The position numbers and the translations under genes were made by a program. A stretch of DNA of 38,792 nt from a virus, in IMG/VR virus record IMGVR_UViG_3300021083_000123, positions 1 through 38,792 of that record, one strand, 5' to 3'. The notes beneath the pieces are model-generated. The model was not told where the DNA came from. It saw nothing but the letters and a program-made list of their open reading frames with translations, and did not search any database. Positions 16,333-27,316 of this stretch are shown in pieces. Numbering within the stretch: the first letter of the stretch is position 1; each line of letters opens with the position of its first letter.

Positions 16333-19300
16333 ATGGCAAATTCAGGACAACCAATTAACCAAAGTAATTTGAGTCAAGAAAATAGTTATATTAAATTCTT
16401 GCCAGGTGTATTCCAAACAGAGACTGAAAAACAGTTCTTTGATGCCACATTTGATCAAGTTTTTAGTCAAGATCAGAGTGAATTAATTACTGGTTATCTT
16501 GGTGAACGAGCTAGTGGTTATTATAATCCTATTTCTGATTACTATGTTTCGGAACCTACTAAAGACCGAACTGTTTGGCAATTGGAACCGACGTCATATG
16601 TTCGTGATGTTAATAATATAAGAGATAATATTTTCTTCTATGAAGATTTGTTGAATCAGCTTAAGTATTATGGAAGTGATATTTCAAATCAAGATAGATT
16701 ATTTGAGTCAAAATATTATAGCTGGTGTCCACCAATTAATGTTGATATGTTTGTAAATTATCAAAATTATTACTGGGTTGAGCAGCGAATTCCTGCAATA
16801 TCAATAACTGGTGGCACTGGGCATTCTCCTATCCTAGCATCTGATATATTAGGTCTGAATTCCTATACTACTCCTTCGACCGCAATTCCTCCAAATTTAA
16901 CATTGCAGACTGGAATGAGAATTATATTAACACAGGATTCAAATTATCTACAGCCACATACCGTAGATAATATTGGAATTCCTGGTGGCATTCGTTTAGT
17001 GCCTGACTATCCAGATTATACAGCAAGAGGCCAATTTCAATTTTTACCATGGGATGGCACATTTCAGTTATCAAATGGCACCACCATAAACAACACAAAG
17101 TGGGATCAGTTACCTTGGGATGTTCAGGCAGTAGCCAGCACGGGTGATTACATTACAATTGATCGTAGTTCATTAGATCAGAATGCCTGGTCTAGAACAA
17201 ATAAATGGTATAGTGTGGATGTAATTAACGCAACAATTGGATTAACAAATACCACTTGGCCTAGTGGTGCTATCAGAGCATCTCGACCAATTATACAATT
17301 TAACGCTGACCTAGAATTATTTGATGCTGGAACACAATTTAGATCAGATATAAATTATGGATTCACAATTGATCAAAATAATGCATCAGTTGAATTATCA
17401 ACGTATCAATTACAGCCATTTACTCTTATTAATGATAATCTTTTAATAAGTTTAATGCCTGGTGACCTTGTTGTTTTCTTTAATGACAGTAATGGAATTA
17501 CATTAGACCAGCCAGAATGGGATGTCGCTCCATGGGACTTTGTTATGGAAACAGATATCAGTTCTGCAGGCTTAAATCCAGACGATTTACCAAATGATTT
17601 GATAATTGATCCAGAAACCGGAATTGTATATGTAGTCGGTGTGTGGGATACAAGTGATGTCGAAACTAATATTGTAAATCAATATATTTTTCAAGTAGTG
17701 AGCACTACAGATAATTTAGCATTATTTTTACCATACACTAATTTTTCTACACCAGTATTGCCTGGTGATATAGTTCTTATTACTGAAAGTTCTGGAATAG
17801 CAAAAACACCATTAGCAGGCGAAACTTGGTATTATCAATATGGGACCTGGCAGGAAGTCGATAATGACAAATACAAATCAAATCAGCCGCCATTGTTTCA
17901 ATTATTTGATTATAATTTTGTAAGACTAAATGATCCAAGTGTATATCCGAATAATAATTTTGCTGGCAGTGAAATATTCTCGTATCAGATTAACACAGAA
18001 CCCGGTGCATTTGTAGATCCAATTTTAGGGTTTCCTATTGTGTATACTGGATTAGGTCAGGCTACTGATATTCTATTTGATAATGACTTGATGACTGAGA
18101 GATATACTTATAATAACGGGCAGTATCCAATATATGGATACTATTATTATAAGAGTTTAGGATATGACGATGTTCCTGCCACATATGGAAATGCATGGAA
18201 TCCATACGAGCCGACAATTCCTTCCACTGGTGCTTGTTCTACAGTTACACCAGTATATACAAGTAAACAACGAGTAATTGATCAATATGTAGTTGGCTAT
18301 AATTCAGTAGGGCCGCAATTTAATGTATCATTGGACCAATTATACATATTCGAATTAAGTGTAATACCATATGGATATGATGAAGGATGTTCCGACATAA
18401 CTGTAATTGTAGATGGAACAATAATCAGTATTGCTAATTATGTTATTGCAAGAGAGATAAATGGAAATGTATATCTAGATTTGTCTTCATATTTAACACC
18501 ATATATTGCTTCATTGCCACCAGGATCGCCACCACCAGTTGTTGAAGTGCAGACCTATACTCATGCACCATTAAAATCTGCGGCACCAGGGTATTTTGAA
18601 ATACCTCAACAATTAAGTGCTAATCCAAATCAACAGGAAATATTTTCTATTTCCGGTAGTGACTTAAGTGAGCAATTTGTATCAATCATTCAAAATCAAT
18701 TTGGCTTTACTGGAACTGCGTATGGCGGAACTAATAACTATAAAGATAGTCCACAGAATATTTCTTTAGGATCTTTTATTCTACAAAATAACGCACCATT
18801 ATTAAAAACAATGTTAATTTCATCAGCAGATGATTTGGATATTATTAATTCGGTGAGATTTAGTGAACTACAATACACTAATTTTAAAACGAAATATTTA
18901 AATACCGCAAAGCAATTAATAAACCAAAAATTTACACCTGCTCAAATTCAAAATAATGAAGTTGTAATTAGTTATTGGGTAGATCAAATATTTGCTATAT
19001 TGAATATTTCTAAAGAATTTTCAAATTCATTCGCATATTCATTTATGGTTGCAGCTAGTGCAGTGTTCGCATCCGAATCAGACATTGTTCCAGCAGTCGA
19101 TCCACATAATTCTGGGTATTCATTGCCTTTACAATTAAACACTTACATTGACACTTCCGATCCAAGAAATATCATCTATTTCTATGATACCACTGGTTCA
19201 GCACCCGGCGATGAAAGATTATTATTAATTGGTTATGATTATTTGCTTACTCAGCCAACAACCTCTTCACCTATTACAGTAGTATTCAATCTTAATAGTG

Positions 19301-22300
19301 TCGATGTTGGTGATTCGATATTTGTTGAATTTTATCAAAATCCACTACCTACATATGTTCCTTCTACACCAAGTAAAATTGGAACATATATGACATATGA
19401 ACCACAAATTGTATTAGATACATCATACGCAATTCCTACAAATGTTATAGTCGGCCACGATGGATCAAGAACAGTTGTATTTGGCGATTATAGAGATCAA
19501 TTATTACTTGAACTTGAAAAACGCATATTCAATGGTATAAATTTCTTATTTAGAAATCAATATAACATTCCTTTAGATTTAGCACAAATCAAACCTGGAT
19601 ATTTTAGAGAAACGAGATACCCACGACAAGAATATTTGTCAATCACCGAATCATATTTAAATAAATGGTCTGCAAAGTATGGTGTTGATTATCGCCAAAA
19701 TGAGTATTCTACATTTTCACTATTGGTGCCTTCTGGTCAGCAATGGATGCTATGGAATTATACTTCTGCCGTAAATGTTAGTGATGTTCCATTAAATCTT
19801 CCAGGTAATTGGAGAGGAATTTTTTATTGGTATTATGATACCATTTATCCAGACACAAATCCATGGGAAATGTTGGGATTTTCACAAATGCCGAGTTGGT
19901 GGATAACACAATATGGGTCAAATTGGAGCTCGACTAATACTGGATTGTGGAATGATTTACAAGCAGGTATTATTAGACAAGGTCCTCGAGCAATTATTGA
20001 TCCAGTGACAATGGACCCATTACCGAATGAATTATGGGCTAGACCTGGTTTATCATCAATCATCCCCGTGGATAGTGCCGGAAATATAAGACCTGTTCCA
20101 ACCATATTCAATGTCGCAGTAGCAAGTAATTATGAACCATTTGAAGGATTTATGGATCCATGGGTGTATGGTGATGGATCTCCAGTGGAACAGGCATGGT
20201 ATAATAGCTCTGATTACCCATTTAGTGTTCAGGAATTTTTATACTTAATGAATCCATCACAATTTGGTGAATTATATTGGGATACCATTGGAACTGAATA
20301 TATGCCAAGTGGCCAATATGTTCAAAATAGCACATATCTTCCTTATGATTTTTATGTTCAAGTTGATGATTATTTTCAAAATGGTGCTATAGGTTCTGGC
20401 GACCCGTATTTTTCCTGGATGAGACCAAAGAATTCTGATCAGATTGTTCATGCAGAAACATTACCGGACGGGACTATTACCATAAGATTCGGATACCAAA
20501 GATGGATTAGTGATTATCTATTATACTTAGGCGAAGATATAACTCAGTATTTTGGACAAAAAATTCGAACACTAGATGTGAATCTTGCTAATAAATTTGC
20601 AGGATTCACAAACCAATCAACATGCACTGTTTATCTCGAATCTGTTTCTCCAGGCACAAGTAGCACCAGTCTCTCAGTGCCATTGAATAATTTCGAAGTT
20701 GACTTACATACAAGCAACCCGATTGCGACATATTCCTATAGTGGCGTGATAATAAGAGCATTAGCGAATGGAACATTCGCAGTTTATGGGTACGATTTAG
20801 TAAATTCAGAATTTACTATTTACACTCGTCAGCCTGGTAGTTCGCAACAAATTACTATAGGTGGACAACCTGCAACCTGGACGTATTTTCAAACTGGTGC
20901 ATCATATAATCCTGGCAATATAGTAAGATACAATGGTGCGTATTATGAGAGTAATTATGCTCAAGTAAATGTTTCATCCTTTAATGCATTATTATGGACA
21001 AAATTGGGTGCATTACCAACTGTTGGTGGAGTGACAGTATCTTATAACCCAAATCCTTCGACTACAATAATGAAAATCCAATACGGGACTGTGTTAGCGA
21101 ATGTGCAGGCCGTGTTTGATTTCTTAATTGGATGGGGAGATTTCTTATCTGCCCAAGGTTGGGATTTTACAGTTGTTGATCCTACAACTTCGATGATTAG
21201 TGATTGGTTATATTCTGCAAAACAATTCTTGTTTTGGATTAATTCGAGTTGGGCACCAGATGCATCAATTCAACTTAGTCCATTGGCAAATGTAGCATCA
21301 ATCACAGTCGCTCAAGGGTATCCTGATAATGTAGAAAAAATATCAAATGGCGTATATAGCATATTAAACCAATATGGTGTTGCTATTAGTCCATCTGAAA
21401 CAACCATAAATAGAAGCGGGCAGACAATTACTGTAACACCAAGTGATTTAACTGCCGGTGGAATTTTCTATTTACAAGTTAGCGCAATTGAAATAGAACA
21501 CATATTAATATTTGATAATGAAACTGATTTTAATGATATAATTTATGATCCATTGTTACAATCAAGACAGTTAAGATTATTATTCAATGGTTTCAGAAGT
21601 GGTAATTGGTATGGAAAAATGGAAGCACCTGGTTATATTATTCTGGATAACCAATTACTGCCAAATTACAACACATTAGTGGATAACATTAGATATTTCT
21701 ATGACCCAAATGTTCAAATTGATAATCCAAGTGCAGAAGCATTAGCTAGACACCTAATTGGATTTCAGAATATTGATTATTTAGATAACTTAGAATTAAG
21801 TAACGATATTCAATATCTATTTTATCAAGGCGCTATTAGACAAAAAGGGACAATTCAGTCATTTGATAAATTATTCAGATGTAATACTGCGTTTGGTAAT
21901 TTTAATAATGTTACCACTAACGAATCTGTAAGCATATACGAAGAATGGGCATTATTGCTTGGCGAATTTGGTAATACAATTCAACAAGTCTCAACTGAAT
22001 TTATTTTGGAACCAATACCAAATGCTGGTAATGTAATTGTCGCAAGATTAAATTATGTTCCGAATGTAATAGGATTTGTTCAAAGCATTTATATTTTAAA
22101 TGCTCAGAATAGTTACACAACTCCACCATTGATTATTATCGGCGCACCAGATGTGTCGCCAGACGATCCAAGATTGTTATATCCGATTAGACAGGCAACT
22201 GCTTACGCAATATTAAATTCCTCTACTGGTACGATAGCAAGAATTGATATTTCTGACCCAGGATATGGATATACTTATGATCCATTAGTGACAATAAATG

Positions 22301-25300
22301 CAGGGTCGGCTCCTTCAAATCTTGATATATTATATTCAATCTATCAAGGTGAAATAATTAATGATACTCCTGTAAATAATATTATTGATATTGATATTGA
22401 TGAAACTAATGTGTGGACTGTAAGGCCGCCAGAGCCAGAATACACATTAGTATTTCCTACAACTGACAACATTTATTATGATATTCCAAATGCAGGATAT
22501 GCTAACCGAAATGATGTAACTTGGCTAACTTTTAATTTCAATTCTGCCTTTACAAATTGGAATACACCAGTATTAAACCCTATTGAAGGTCAGACAGTAT
22601 GGATTGCTAGTAATTCGAATTTAGACTGGGGTATTTATAAGTTAGTTTCCTATGATGCTACTATTGCTCAAAGTCGTTGGGACCAATTTTTACAACCGCC
22701 ATTTATCGATGAAGATCAGCCGTGGGATACAATATTTGCCGTTGATCCATCAATTCCTATCACAAATAATGAAGTAACACTATGGGATCAAGGATTTGTA
22801 TTTAATACTGATTCATCCGGTAATTTAATATTGAGTGTTATTGGTATTGATCTGATAGCAGCCAATGATATTAATCTAGTATCATTACAATATGTAGTGA
22901 CAGGCTCCCCGGAACCAATTTATTCCTACCTGGTATCATTACAGTCGCTCGGGACAAGTGTGACTACTCAGCAAGTGACTATTGTTGACGATTCACTGGA
23001 TTCGAATACATATAATGTAGTATTAACTTGGAATAATTATTCATTATTAGATAGTTCTGGAAATCCATTAGACTCTACACAATTAGCAGAATATCAATTT
23101 ATAAATTCATTATTGGTTTTCAAGTCAATGAGATTTATGACTTTGCCATCAACTTTTCCATATTATGTTGAAAATAATGATAAAGTGTGGATTGATATCG
23201 ATCCGAATAGTAAATGGGGAGTTTACACTATTTCTTTAAATAGCATCAGTGCAACTGTTCCAACTTTATATAGGGAGCAAGAGCCATTAATTGATACTTC
23301 ATTGTTCTTGAATGCACAAATTTATCAATTTAAAACAGAGTTGCAGGAAATATTGCTACCCGTGTATGATCCATTTAGAGGTATATTACCAAACTTGGCC
23401 AGACAAAATATTACATATTTTTCATTTCAGGATCCTGCAAGATATAATATTACTTCGAATCCAAGATTATATAGTTCGAGTATAACTTTTGGACCAACGC
23501 AAGTGGGTCAATTGTGGTGGGATTTTACAAATTGCCGATATTTTTATTATGAACAACCAATTGCGTTAGATGGATCGGAGACTTCAACTGATAACTTAGT
23601 CTATATAAGAAATAATTGGGGTCAATTATTTCCAGGCTCATCAATAGACATCTATGAATGGGTTGAAAGCACTGTTACGCCGGATCAATATACTGGACCT
23701 GGGACACCGAGATCGACATCTGATGCAGTTCAGATAACAACTTTTAATTCAGCAACCAATATTTTTGTAACACTTTATTATTTCTGGGTTTTAAATACTA
23801 CCAATCAGCCAAACTTACAGAATAGAACATTACCTGCGATTCAGGTTTCAAATTTATTAACTAATCCAAATACTCAGGGTTATACATATTTTGCGCCTAT
23901 CCAACAAACTAGTATAAATAACTCTTACCTATTTTATAATGTTCAAGACATATTAATTTATCAAGGAAACAATGTTCAAGTTCAATATAGAACATCACAA
24001 AGAGACGACCAAAAACATACCCAATGGGGATTATATAGAGAAAATGATGTAAACTCATTAATACCTGTAGGTTATTGGAATAAATTTGTCGATAGTATTT
24101 GTGGCTACACAGACGTATTGCCAGTGTCTGATAATTATAGTAACGGCATTATAATTGGTAATTTTAATCCATGGGACACTGCACCCTGGGATATTTCACC
24201 GTGGGATGATGCCACTTCGAGCACAATTCCAGTTTATGGAAAAATATTCCCTGTTCCAGATCCATCATTAAGTGATGCTGAAAAATATGGTGTTCAATAT
24301 CGTCCAAGACAAGGTATGTTCCGAAATATTTACGCCGCAAGAAAAATTTTCTATCAGGCAGTAAATGCATTATTATTGAACATACCTATTCGTGATACAA
24401 ACCCGGGATGGAATGATAATATATTAACTGACAACTATTGGACCTATGTAAACTGGTATGCTCCTGGATACGCAAATGTTAAACCACAAGTTCAATATCA
24501 AACCTTAGCCGAAGCTAATGCAGCCTTATTGGCCGGAGATTTAACCCTGAATGAAATTGTTATTGTTATACAAGGCACAAGTGAACCAGTAGTTGCTGAT
24601 CAGAGATATGCATTATATGTGGTAGCAAATAGTTCAGCAAACTCTCTTTATTTAGAATTAATTGGATATGAATTAAGCGCCATTCAAATATTGCCAACCA
24701 TTTACACTGATAAATTTATATATGAATTATCTACTGAATTAAGACAAATACTGTATGCATTATATACTGAAGTGTTTGTTGAAAGTAATTTAGTTGACAC
24801 AAATCTATTATTTTTCTCAATGTTAAATTATGTGTTAAGTGAGCAAAAAAATCCAAATTGGGTATTTAAAACATCATATATTTACATTAAAGAAAATGAT
24901 ATTCCATTGACTCAGACAAAATTCTATGTGCCTGATGAGATTACTAATATTATTGGATATATTAATGATGTTAAGCCTTACCATACTCAAATTAGAGACT
25001 ATTTAGAAAGCTATACTAATTTAGATTTAGCACAAGGAACTGCGATTGATACACTAAATCAACAAATTACTCTATCATTTGGGCCTGGTGGCGGCGATGA
25101 ATGGCCAGCAGAGTGGGACACTGAACTTGATACATCCGAGGGTCATTTATGGGATACTAATGGATGGGATTCTGGAATGCCAACCTGGGTAGGATTATAT
25201 GGAAATGTATTAGACGCAGAAACTTTTGTAACCACAATTCAGCAATATGTGTCTGATGAAACTATCTATCAAATTTCATTGACTACTTATGATCCAAGTA

Positions 25301-26295
25301 AGAAAGGTGCATCACAATTATATCCTTATACATTTAGCTTATTGGGAACTATGCCATTTGTGGTTCCTACAAATATAATAGCAATTCAAATTGTAGATAT
25401 AATTTTATTATATGGAAAGGATTATTATGTTGAATTGAATACCGATGATACTTATACTGTATATTTCTATAGTGATCCGATGAATACTGTTATTAATCCA
25501 TCACAAATACCCCCGGTTGCGTATGTGTTATTTGATAGTGGAAGTTTTGCTACACTTGGATTTAATCCTTATAGAAATGAAATTGTTTCAGGATCTTCAA
25601 GAGATAATTTAGTAATTAATGTCGATACTGAATTTGTAGTGAATCAAATTGGCGGCGGAATGTCAATAATAAATCAAACTTGGGATTTATCAGATCCAGT
25701 AGTTGAGAATATATTATCAGAAAATAGCATCGAATACGGATGGGATAGTAGCACTTATTGGGATCAAGATTCAATTAATTTAATTGTTAATCTTCCATAT
25801 TATATTAGTTCTAAAGAAAATACAGGATCAGGTAATGTTGCATTCTATAGAAATAATAATTCAGTTGCCGGCGTATTATTAAGTGGAAAAGACCATAGTG
25901 GTAATCCAACTACCCCGGCTATAGCACCAACGACTGCATCATTCCAGGTTCAGTCCCCGAATGTATTTCAGTCACCGACAACTACGACACCAGGTGCATT
26001 ATGGATTGGCGGCGAGAGAATTGAGTATAGAAGTAAAGTTGAAATTTCAAGCAATGTATGGGAATTTGGCACATTGATAAGAGGGACTAATGGAACAGCA
26101 CCAGATGACCATATAGCAGATAGCTCCACCAATGTGTATGCCGAATTGGGTCAAAATTTCCCACCTGATTCAAATGATGTTATATGGAATCTTGCTAATC
26201 CAACTGTTGATGTTGTTTCTTTAGGCGGTCTATGGTGGGCCCAGACACCTCAAGCTATATTCTTGAAACAAGGGCCGGGACAGATTATACAATGA
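16333..26295 (+). CDS. Giant gp7-position baseplate wedge protein, 3320 residues
   Basis: The gene follows gp25 and gp6 exactly as gp7 does in T4, but at 3320 residues is three times T4 gp7 (1032). The N-terminus (SYIKFLPGVFQTETEKQFFD, then YLGERASGYY and WCPPINVDMFVNYQNYYWVE) and repeated PWD/WDxxPW tryptophan motifs such as WDTAPWDISPWD near residue 2620 are typical of giant wedge proteins in large myophages. A carbohydrate-binding-like module lies around residues 1518-1562 (YNPGNIVRYNGAYYESNYAQ). The C-terminus has an ALWIGGERIEYRSKVE segment seen in many phage fibres. The frame is open for 9.9 kb with no stop and no in-frame CGG. The gp7 role is inferred from synteny; I do not see clear sequence similarity to T4 gp7. 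Confidence 0.7.
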   Translation: MANSGQPINQSNLSQENSYIKFLPGVFQTETEKQFFDATFDQVFSQDQSELITGYLGERASGYYNPISDYYVSEPTKDRTVWQLEPTSYVRDVNNIRDNIFFYEDLLNQLKYYGSDISNQDRLFESKYYSWCPPINVDMFVNYQNYYWVEQRIPAISITGGTGHSPILASDILGLNSYTTPSTAIPPNLTLQTGMRIILTQDSNYLQPHTVDNIGIPGGIRLVPDYPDYTARGQFQFLPWDGTFQLSNGTTINNTKWDQLPWDVQAVASTGDYITIDRSSLDQNAWSRTNKWYSVDVINATIGLTNTTWPSGAIRASRPIIQFNADLELFDAGTQFRSDINYGFTIDQNNASVELSTYQLQPFTLINDNLLISLMPGDLVVFFNDSNGITLDQPEWDVAPWDFVMETDISSAGLNPDDLPNDLIIDPETGIVYVVGVWDTSDVETNIVNQYIFQVVSTTDNLALFLPYTNFSTPVLPGDIVLITESSGIAKTPLAGETWYYQYGTWQEVDNDKYKSNQPPLFQLFDYNFVRLNDPSVYPNNNFAGSEIFSYQINTEPGAFVDPILGFPIVYTGLGQATDILFDNDLMTERYTYNNGQYPIYGYYYYKSLGYDDVPATYGNAWNPYEPTIPSTGACSTVTPVYTSKQRVIDQYVVGYNSVGPQFNVSLDQLYIFELSVIPYGYDEGCSDITVIVDGTIISIANYVIAREINGNVYLDLSSYLTPYIASLPPGSPPPVVEVQTYTHAPLKSAAPGYFEIPQQLSANPNQQEIFSISGSDLSEQFVSIIQNQFGFTGTAYGGTNNYKDSPQNISLGSFILQNNAPLLKTMLISSADDLDIINSVRFSELQYTNFKTKYLNTAKQLINQKFTPAQIQNNEVVISYWVDQIFAILNISKEFSNSFAYSFMVAASAVFASESDIVPAVDPHNSGYSLPLQLNTYIDTSDPRNIIYFYDTTGSAPGDERLLLIGYDYLLTQPTTSSPITVVFNLNSVDVGDSIFVEFYQNPLPTYVPSTPSKIGTYMTYEPQIVLDTSYAIPTNVIVGHDGSRTVVFGDYRDQLLLELEKRIFNGINFLFRNQYNIPLDLAQIKPGYFRETRYPRQEYLSITESYLNKWSAKYGVDYRQNEYSTFSLLVPSGQQWMLWNYTSAVNVSDVPLNLPGNWRGIFYWYYDTIYPDTNPWEMLGFSQMPSWWITQYGSNWSSTNTGLWNDLQAGIIRQGPRAIIDPVTMDPLPNELWARPGLSSIIPVDSAGNIRPVPTIFNVAVASNYEPFEGFMDPWVYGDGSPVEQAWYNSSDYPFSVQEFLYLMNPSQFGELYWDTIGTEYMPSGQYVQNSTYLPYDFYVQVDDYFQNGAIGSGDPYFSWMRPKNSDQIVHAETLPDGTITIRFGYQRWISDYLLYLGEDITQYFGQKIRTLDVNLANKFAGFTNQSTCTVYLESVSPGTSSTSLSVPLNNFEVDLHTSNPIATYSYSGVIIRALANGTFAVYGYDLVNSEFTIYTRQPGSSQQITIGGQPATWTYFQTGASYNPGNIVRYNGAYYESNYAQVNVSSFNALLWTKLGALPTVGGVTVSYNPNPSTTIMKIQYGTVLANVQAVFDFLIGWGDFLSAQGWDFTVVDPTTSMISDWLYSAKQFLFWINSSWAPDASIQLSPLANVASITVAQGYPDNVEKISNGVYSILNQYGVAISPSETTINRSGQTITVTPSDLTAGGIFYLQVSAIEIEHILIFDNETDFNDIIYDPLLQSRQLRLLFNGFRSGNWYGKMEAPGYIILDNQLLPNYNTLVDNIRYFYDPNVQIDNPSAEALARHLIGFQNIDYLDNLELSNDIQYLFYQGAIRQKGTIQSFDKLFRCNTAFGNFNNVTTNESVSIYEEWALLLGEFGNTIQQVSTEFILEPIPNAGNVIVARLNYVPNVIGFVQSIYILNAQNSYTTPPLIIIGAPDVSPDDPRLLYPIRQATAYAILNSSTGTIARIDISDPGYGYTYDPLVTINAGSAPSNLDILYSIYQGEIINDTPVNNIIDIDIDETNVWTVRPPEPEYTLVFPTTDNIYYDIPNAGYANRNDVTWLTFNFNSAFTNWNTPVLNPIEGQTVWIASNSNLDWGIYKLVSYDATIAQSRWDQFLQPPFIDEDQPWDTIFAVDPSIPITNNEVTLWDQGFVFNTDSSGNLILSVIGIDLIAANDINLVSLQYVVTGSPEPIYSYLVSLQSLGTSVTTQQVTIVDDSLDSNTYNVVLTWNNYSLLDSSGNPLDSTQLAEYQFINSLLVFKSMRFMTLPSTFPYYVENNDKVWIDIDPNSKWGVYTISLNSISATVPTLYREQEPLIDTSLFLNAQIYQFKTELQEILLPVYDPFRGILPNLARQNITYFSFQDPARYNITSNPRLYSSSITFGPTQVGQLWWDFTNCRYFYYEQPIALDGSETSTDNLVYIRNNWGQLFPGSSIDIYEWVESTVTPDQYTGPGTPRSTSDAVQITTFNSATNIFVTLYYFWVLNTTNQPNLQNRTLPAIQVSNLLTNPNTQGYTYFAPIQQTSINNSYLFYNVQDILIYQGNNVQVQYRTSQRDDQKHTQWGLYRENDVNSLIPVGYWNKFVDSICGYTDVLPVSDNYSNGIIIGNFNPWDTAPWDISPWDDATSSTIPVYGKIFPVPDPSLSDAEKYGVQYRPRQGMFRNIYAARKIFYQAVNALLLNIPIRDTNPGWNDNILTDNYWTYVNWYAPGYANVKPQVQYQTLAEANAALLAGDLTLNEIVIVIQGTSEPVVADQRYALYVVANSSANSLYLELIGYELSAIQILPTIYTDKFIYELSTELRQILYALYTEVFVESNLVDTNLLFFSMLNYVLSEQKNPNWVFKTSYIYIKENDIPLTQTKFYVPDEITNIIGYINDVKPYHTQIRDYLESYTNLDLAQGTAIDTLNQQITLSFGPGGGDEWPAEWDTELDTSEGHLWDTNGWDSGMPTWVGLYGNVLDAETFVTTIQQYVSDETIYQISLTTYDPSKKGASQLYPYTFSLLGTMPFVVPTNIIAIQIVDIILLYGKDYYVELNTDDTYTVYFYSDPMNTVINPSQIPPVAYVLFDSGSFATLGFNPYRNEIVSGSSRDNLVINVDTEFVVNQIGGGMSIINQTWDLSDPVVENILSENSIEYGWDSSTYWDQDSINLIVNLPYYISSKENTGSGNVAFYRNNNSVAGVLLSGKDHSGNPTTPAIAPTTASFQVQSPNVFQSPTTTTPGALWIGGERIEYRSKVEISSNVWEFGTLIRGTNGTAPDDHIADSSTNVYAELGQNFPPDSNDVIWNLANPTVDVVSLGGLWWAQTPQAIFLKQGPGQIIQ

Positions 26296-26318
26296 CTATT
26301 TTATAGGTATTTAATTTA

Positions 26319-26453
26319 ATGATAAATATTAACAACGATAAACCAAAAACTAAATCTCCAGGGCCGGTTGATACCGTAAATGTAAATCCACAAGCCCATA
26401 TCTTAATAAAAGATCGAGATACGAATAAAATTATACTAAACAAAAGAGGGTGA
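26319..26453 (+). CDS. Small 44-residue protein
   Basis: The frame runs from the ATG at 26319 to the TGA at 26451-26453. The next gene starts two bases later at 26455. The peptide starts MINININDKPKTKSP and ends HILIKDRDTNKIILNKRG. Its second half resembles the N-terminus of the next protein (HLTIKDKDTGEILLDQHN), so the two share an ancestral beta-hairpin module. It is probably a small virion or assembly peptide; function is unknown. A GATAAATA box overlaps its start codon, so it would have to be transcribed from further upstream. Confidence 0.6.
   Translation: MININNDKPKTKSPGPVDTVNVNPQAHILIKDRDTNKIILNKRG
26321..26328 (+). promoter_or_regulatory. GATAAATA box at the end of the gp7-position gene
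   Basis: The box overlaps the start codon of the 44-residue gene, 134 bases before the gene at 26455. It may be a late promoter for the latter, or a chance match in AT-rich sequence. Confidence 0.35.
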
Positions 26454-26454
26454 A

Positions 26455-27237
26455 ATGCTAACTGATTTAATTTCATATGCACTAAAAGGGCACTTAACAA
26501 TAAAAGACAAGGATACAGGTGAAATTTTACTTGATCAGCATAATGATATATTGTATGGTAATATGTCTGAAGTAATTGCGCAGGCACTTGTTGGAAATGG
26601 AAATGCTTTTCTTGCATATATGGGTTTCGGTAACGGCGGCGCCTATATAGACCCATCTGGTAATATTGTGTATAAACCATCATTGGGTGGCGCAAATAGT
26701 CTGGTAAAAAATCCAAACGCAAATTTGTATAATACAGTTTATGTGAAATTGCTATCTAATGATTCAACTGGATCATCGTCTTATAATCCGAATTCAGTAG
26801 CGTATGTTGCACCCGATAATCCTGCGGTAAATTATGAAGATATAATAGTGAATGTAATTTTAGACTATTCAGAACCACCTACTGCTATAACTACTGGAAC
26901 AGCAATAACACAGACTGTATTGGATAATTCATCATTTGTAGGAACGGCTTCTACACCAAATCCGTTGCCATCAACCTTTGATCCAACAACACTGGTATTT
27001 AATGAAATTGCGCTATATGTAGGTTCTGATAATATTTTTTCTGGCCAATCGACCGCAACAATACAAGACGTTGATAATTTTGTTAATACAGGAACAAATT
27101 TCTCAACTATACCAGGAACTCATACAAAAACAATGATTACACATATTGTGTTTTCTCCCATACAGAAGTCGCGGCAACCGTCGGCATTGAAATCCGGTTA
27201 TACTATTCGCATACAAATGGGACCACTTTCATCATAA
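26455..27237 (+). CDS. Late virion protein, C-terminus with three clustered C-GGY sites
   Basis: The protein starts MLTDLISYALKGHLTIKDKD, then GEILLDQHNDILYGNMSEVI, a pattern of baseplate/tail proteins next to gp7 in large myophages. The middle (PSTFDPTTLVFNEIALYVGS) supports a beta-rich virion protein. AGAGGGTG before the ATG is its ribosome binding site. The end can be read in two ways. The conventional reading gives KSRQPSALKSGYTIRIQMG (260 residues) and contains the only in-frame CGG in the virion cluster. Skipping a C at 27172, 27182 and 27195 gives KSGNRGIEIGYTIRIQMG (259 residues) and returns to the same frame. The second looks more natural to me, since NR-IE--YT-RI is a recurring ending in phage tail proteins, but the sequence alone cannot decide. 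Confidence 0.75.
   Translation: MLTDLISYALKGHLTIKDKDTGEILLDQHNDILYGNMSEVIAQALVGNGNAFLAYMGFGNGGAYIDPSGNIVYKPSLGGANSLVKNPNANLYNTVYVKLLSNDSTGSSSYNPNSVAYVAPDNPAVNYEDIIVNVILDYSEPPTAITTGTAITQTVLDNSSFVGTASTPNPLPSTFDPTTLVFNEIALYVGSDNIFSGQSTATIQDVDNFVNTGTNFSTIPGTHTKTMITHIVFSPIQKSRQPSALKSGYTIRIQMGPLSS
27172..27198 (+). other. Three clustered C-GGY sites whose skips sum to one codon
   Basis: TCG-C-GGC-AAC-CGT-C-GGC-ATT-GAA-ATC-C-GGT-TAT. The C at 27172, 27182 and 27195 each stand before an in-phase GGY codon once the preceding skip is made. They would give Gly240, Gly243 and Gly247. Confidence 0.55.
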
Positions 27238-27245
27238 AACCCGGT

Positions 27246-27253
27246 GATAAATA
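27246..27253 (+). promoter_or_regulatory. Late-type promoter box GATAAATA before the fibre genes
   Basis: Lies within CCGGTGATAAATAA (27241-27254), identical to the string before gp25. The next ATG is at 27317, preceded by TTAAGGAAAT. Confidence 0.7.
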
Positions 27254-27316
27254 ATGTAAAGAATAATGCGGAATATTTTAATATTCCGATAAATATAATA
27301 TTAAGGAAATAAACAA

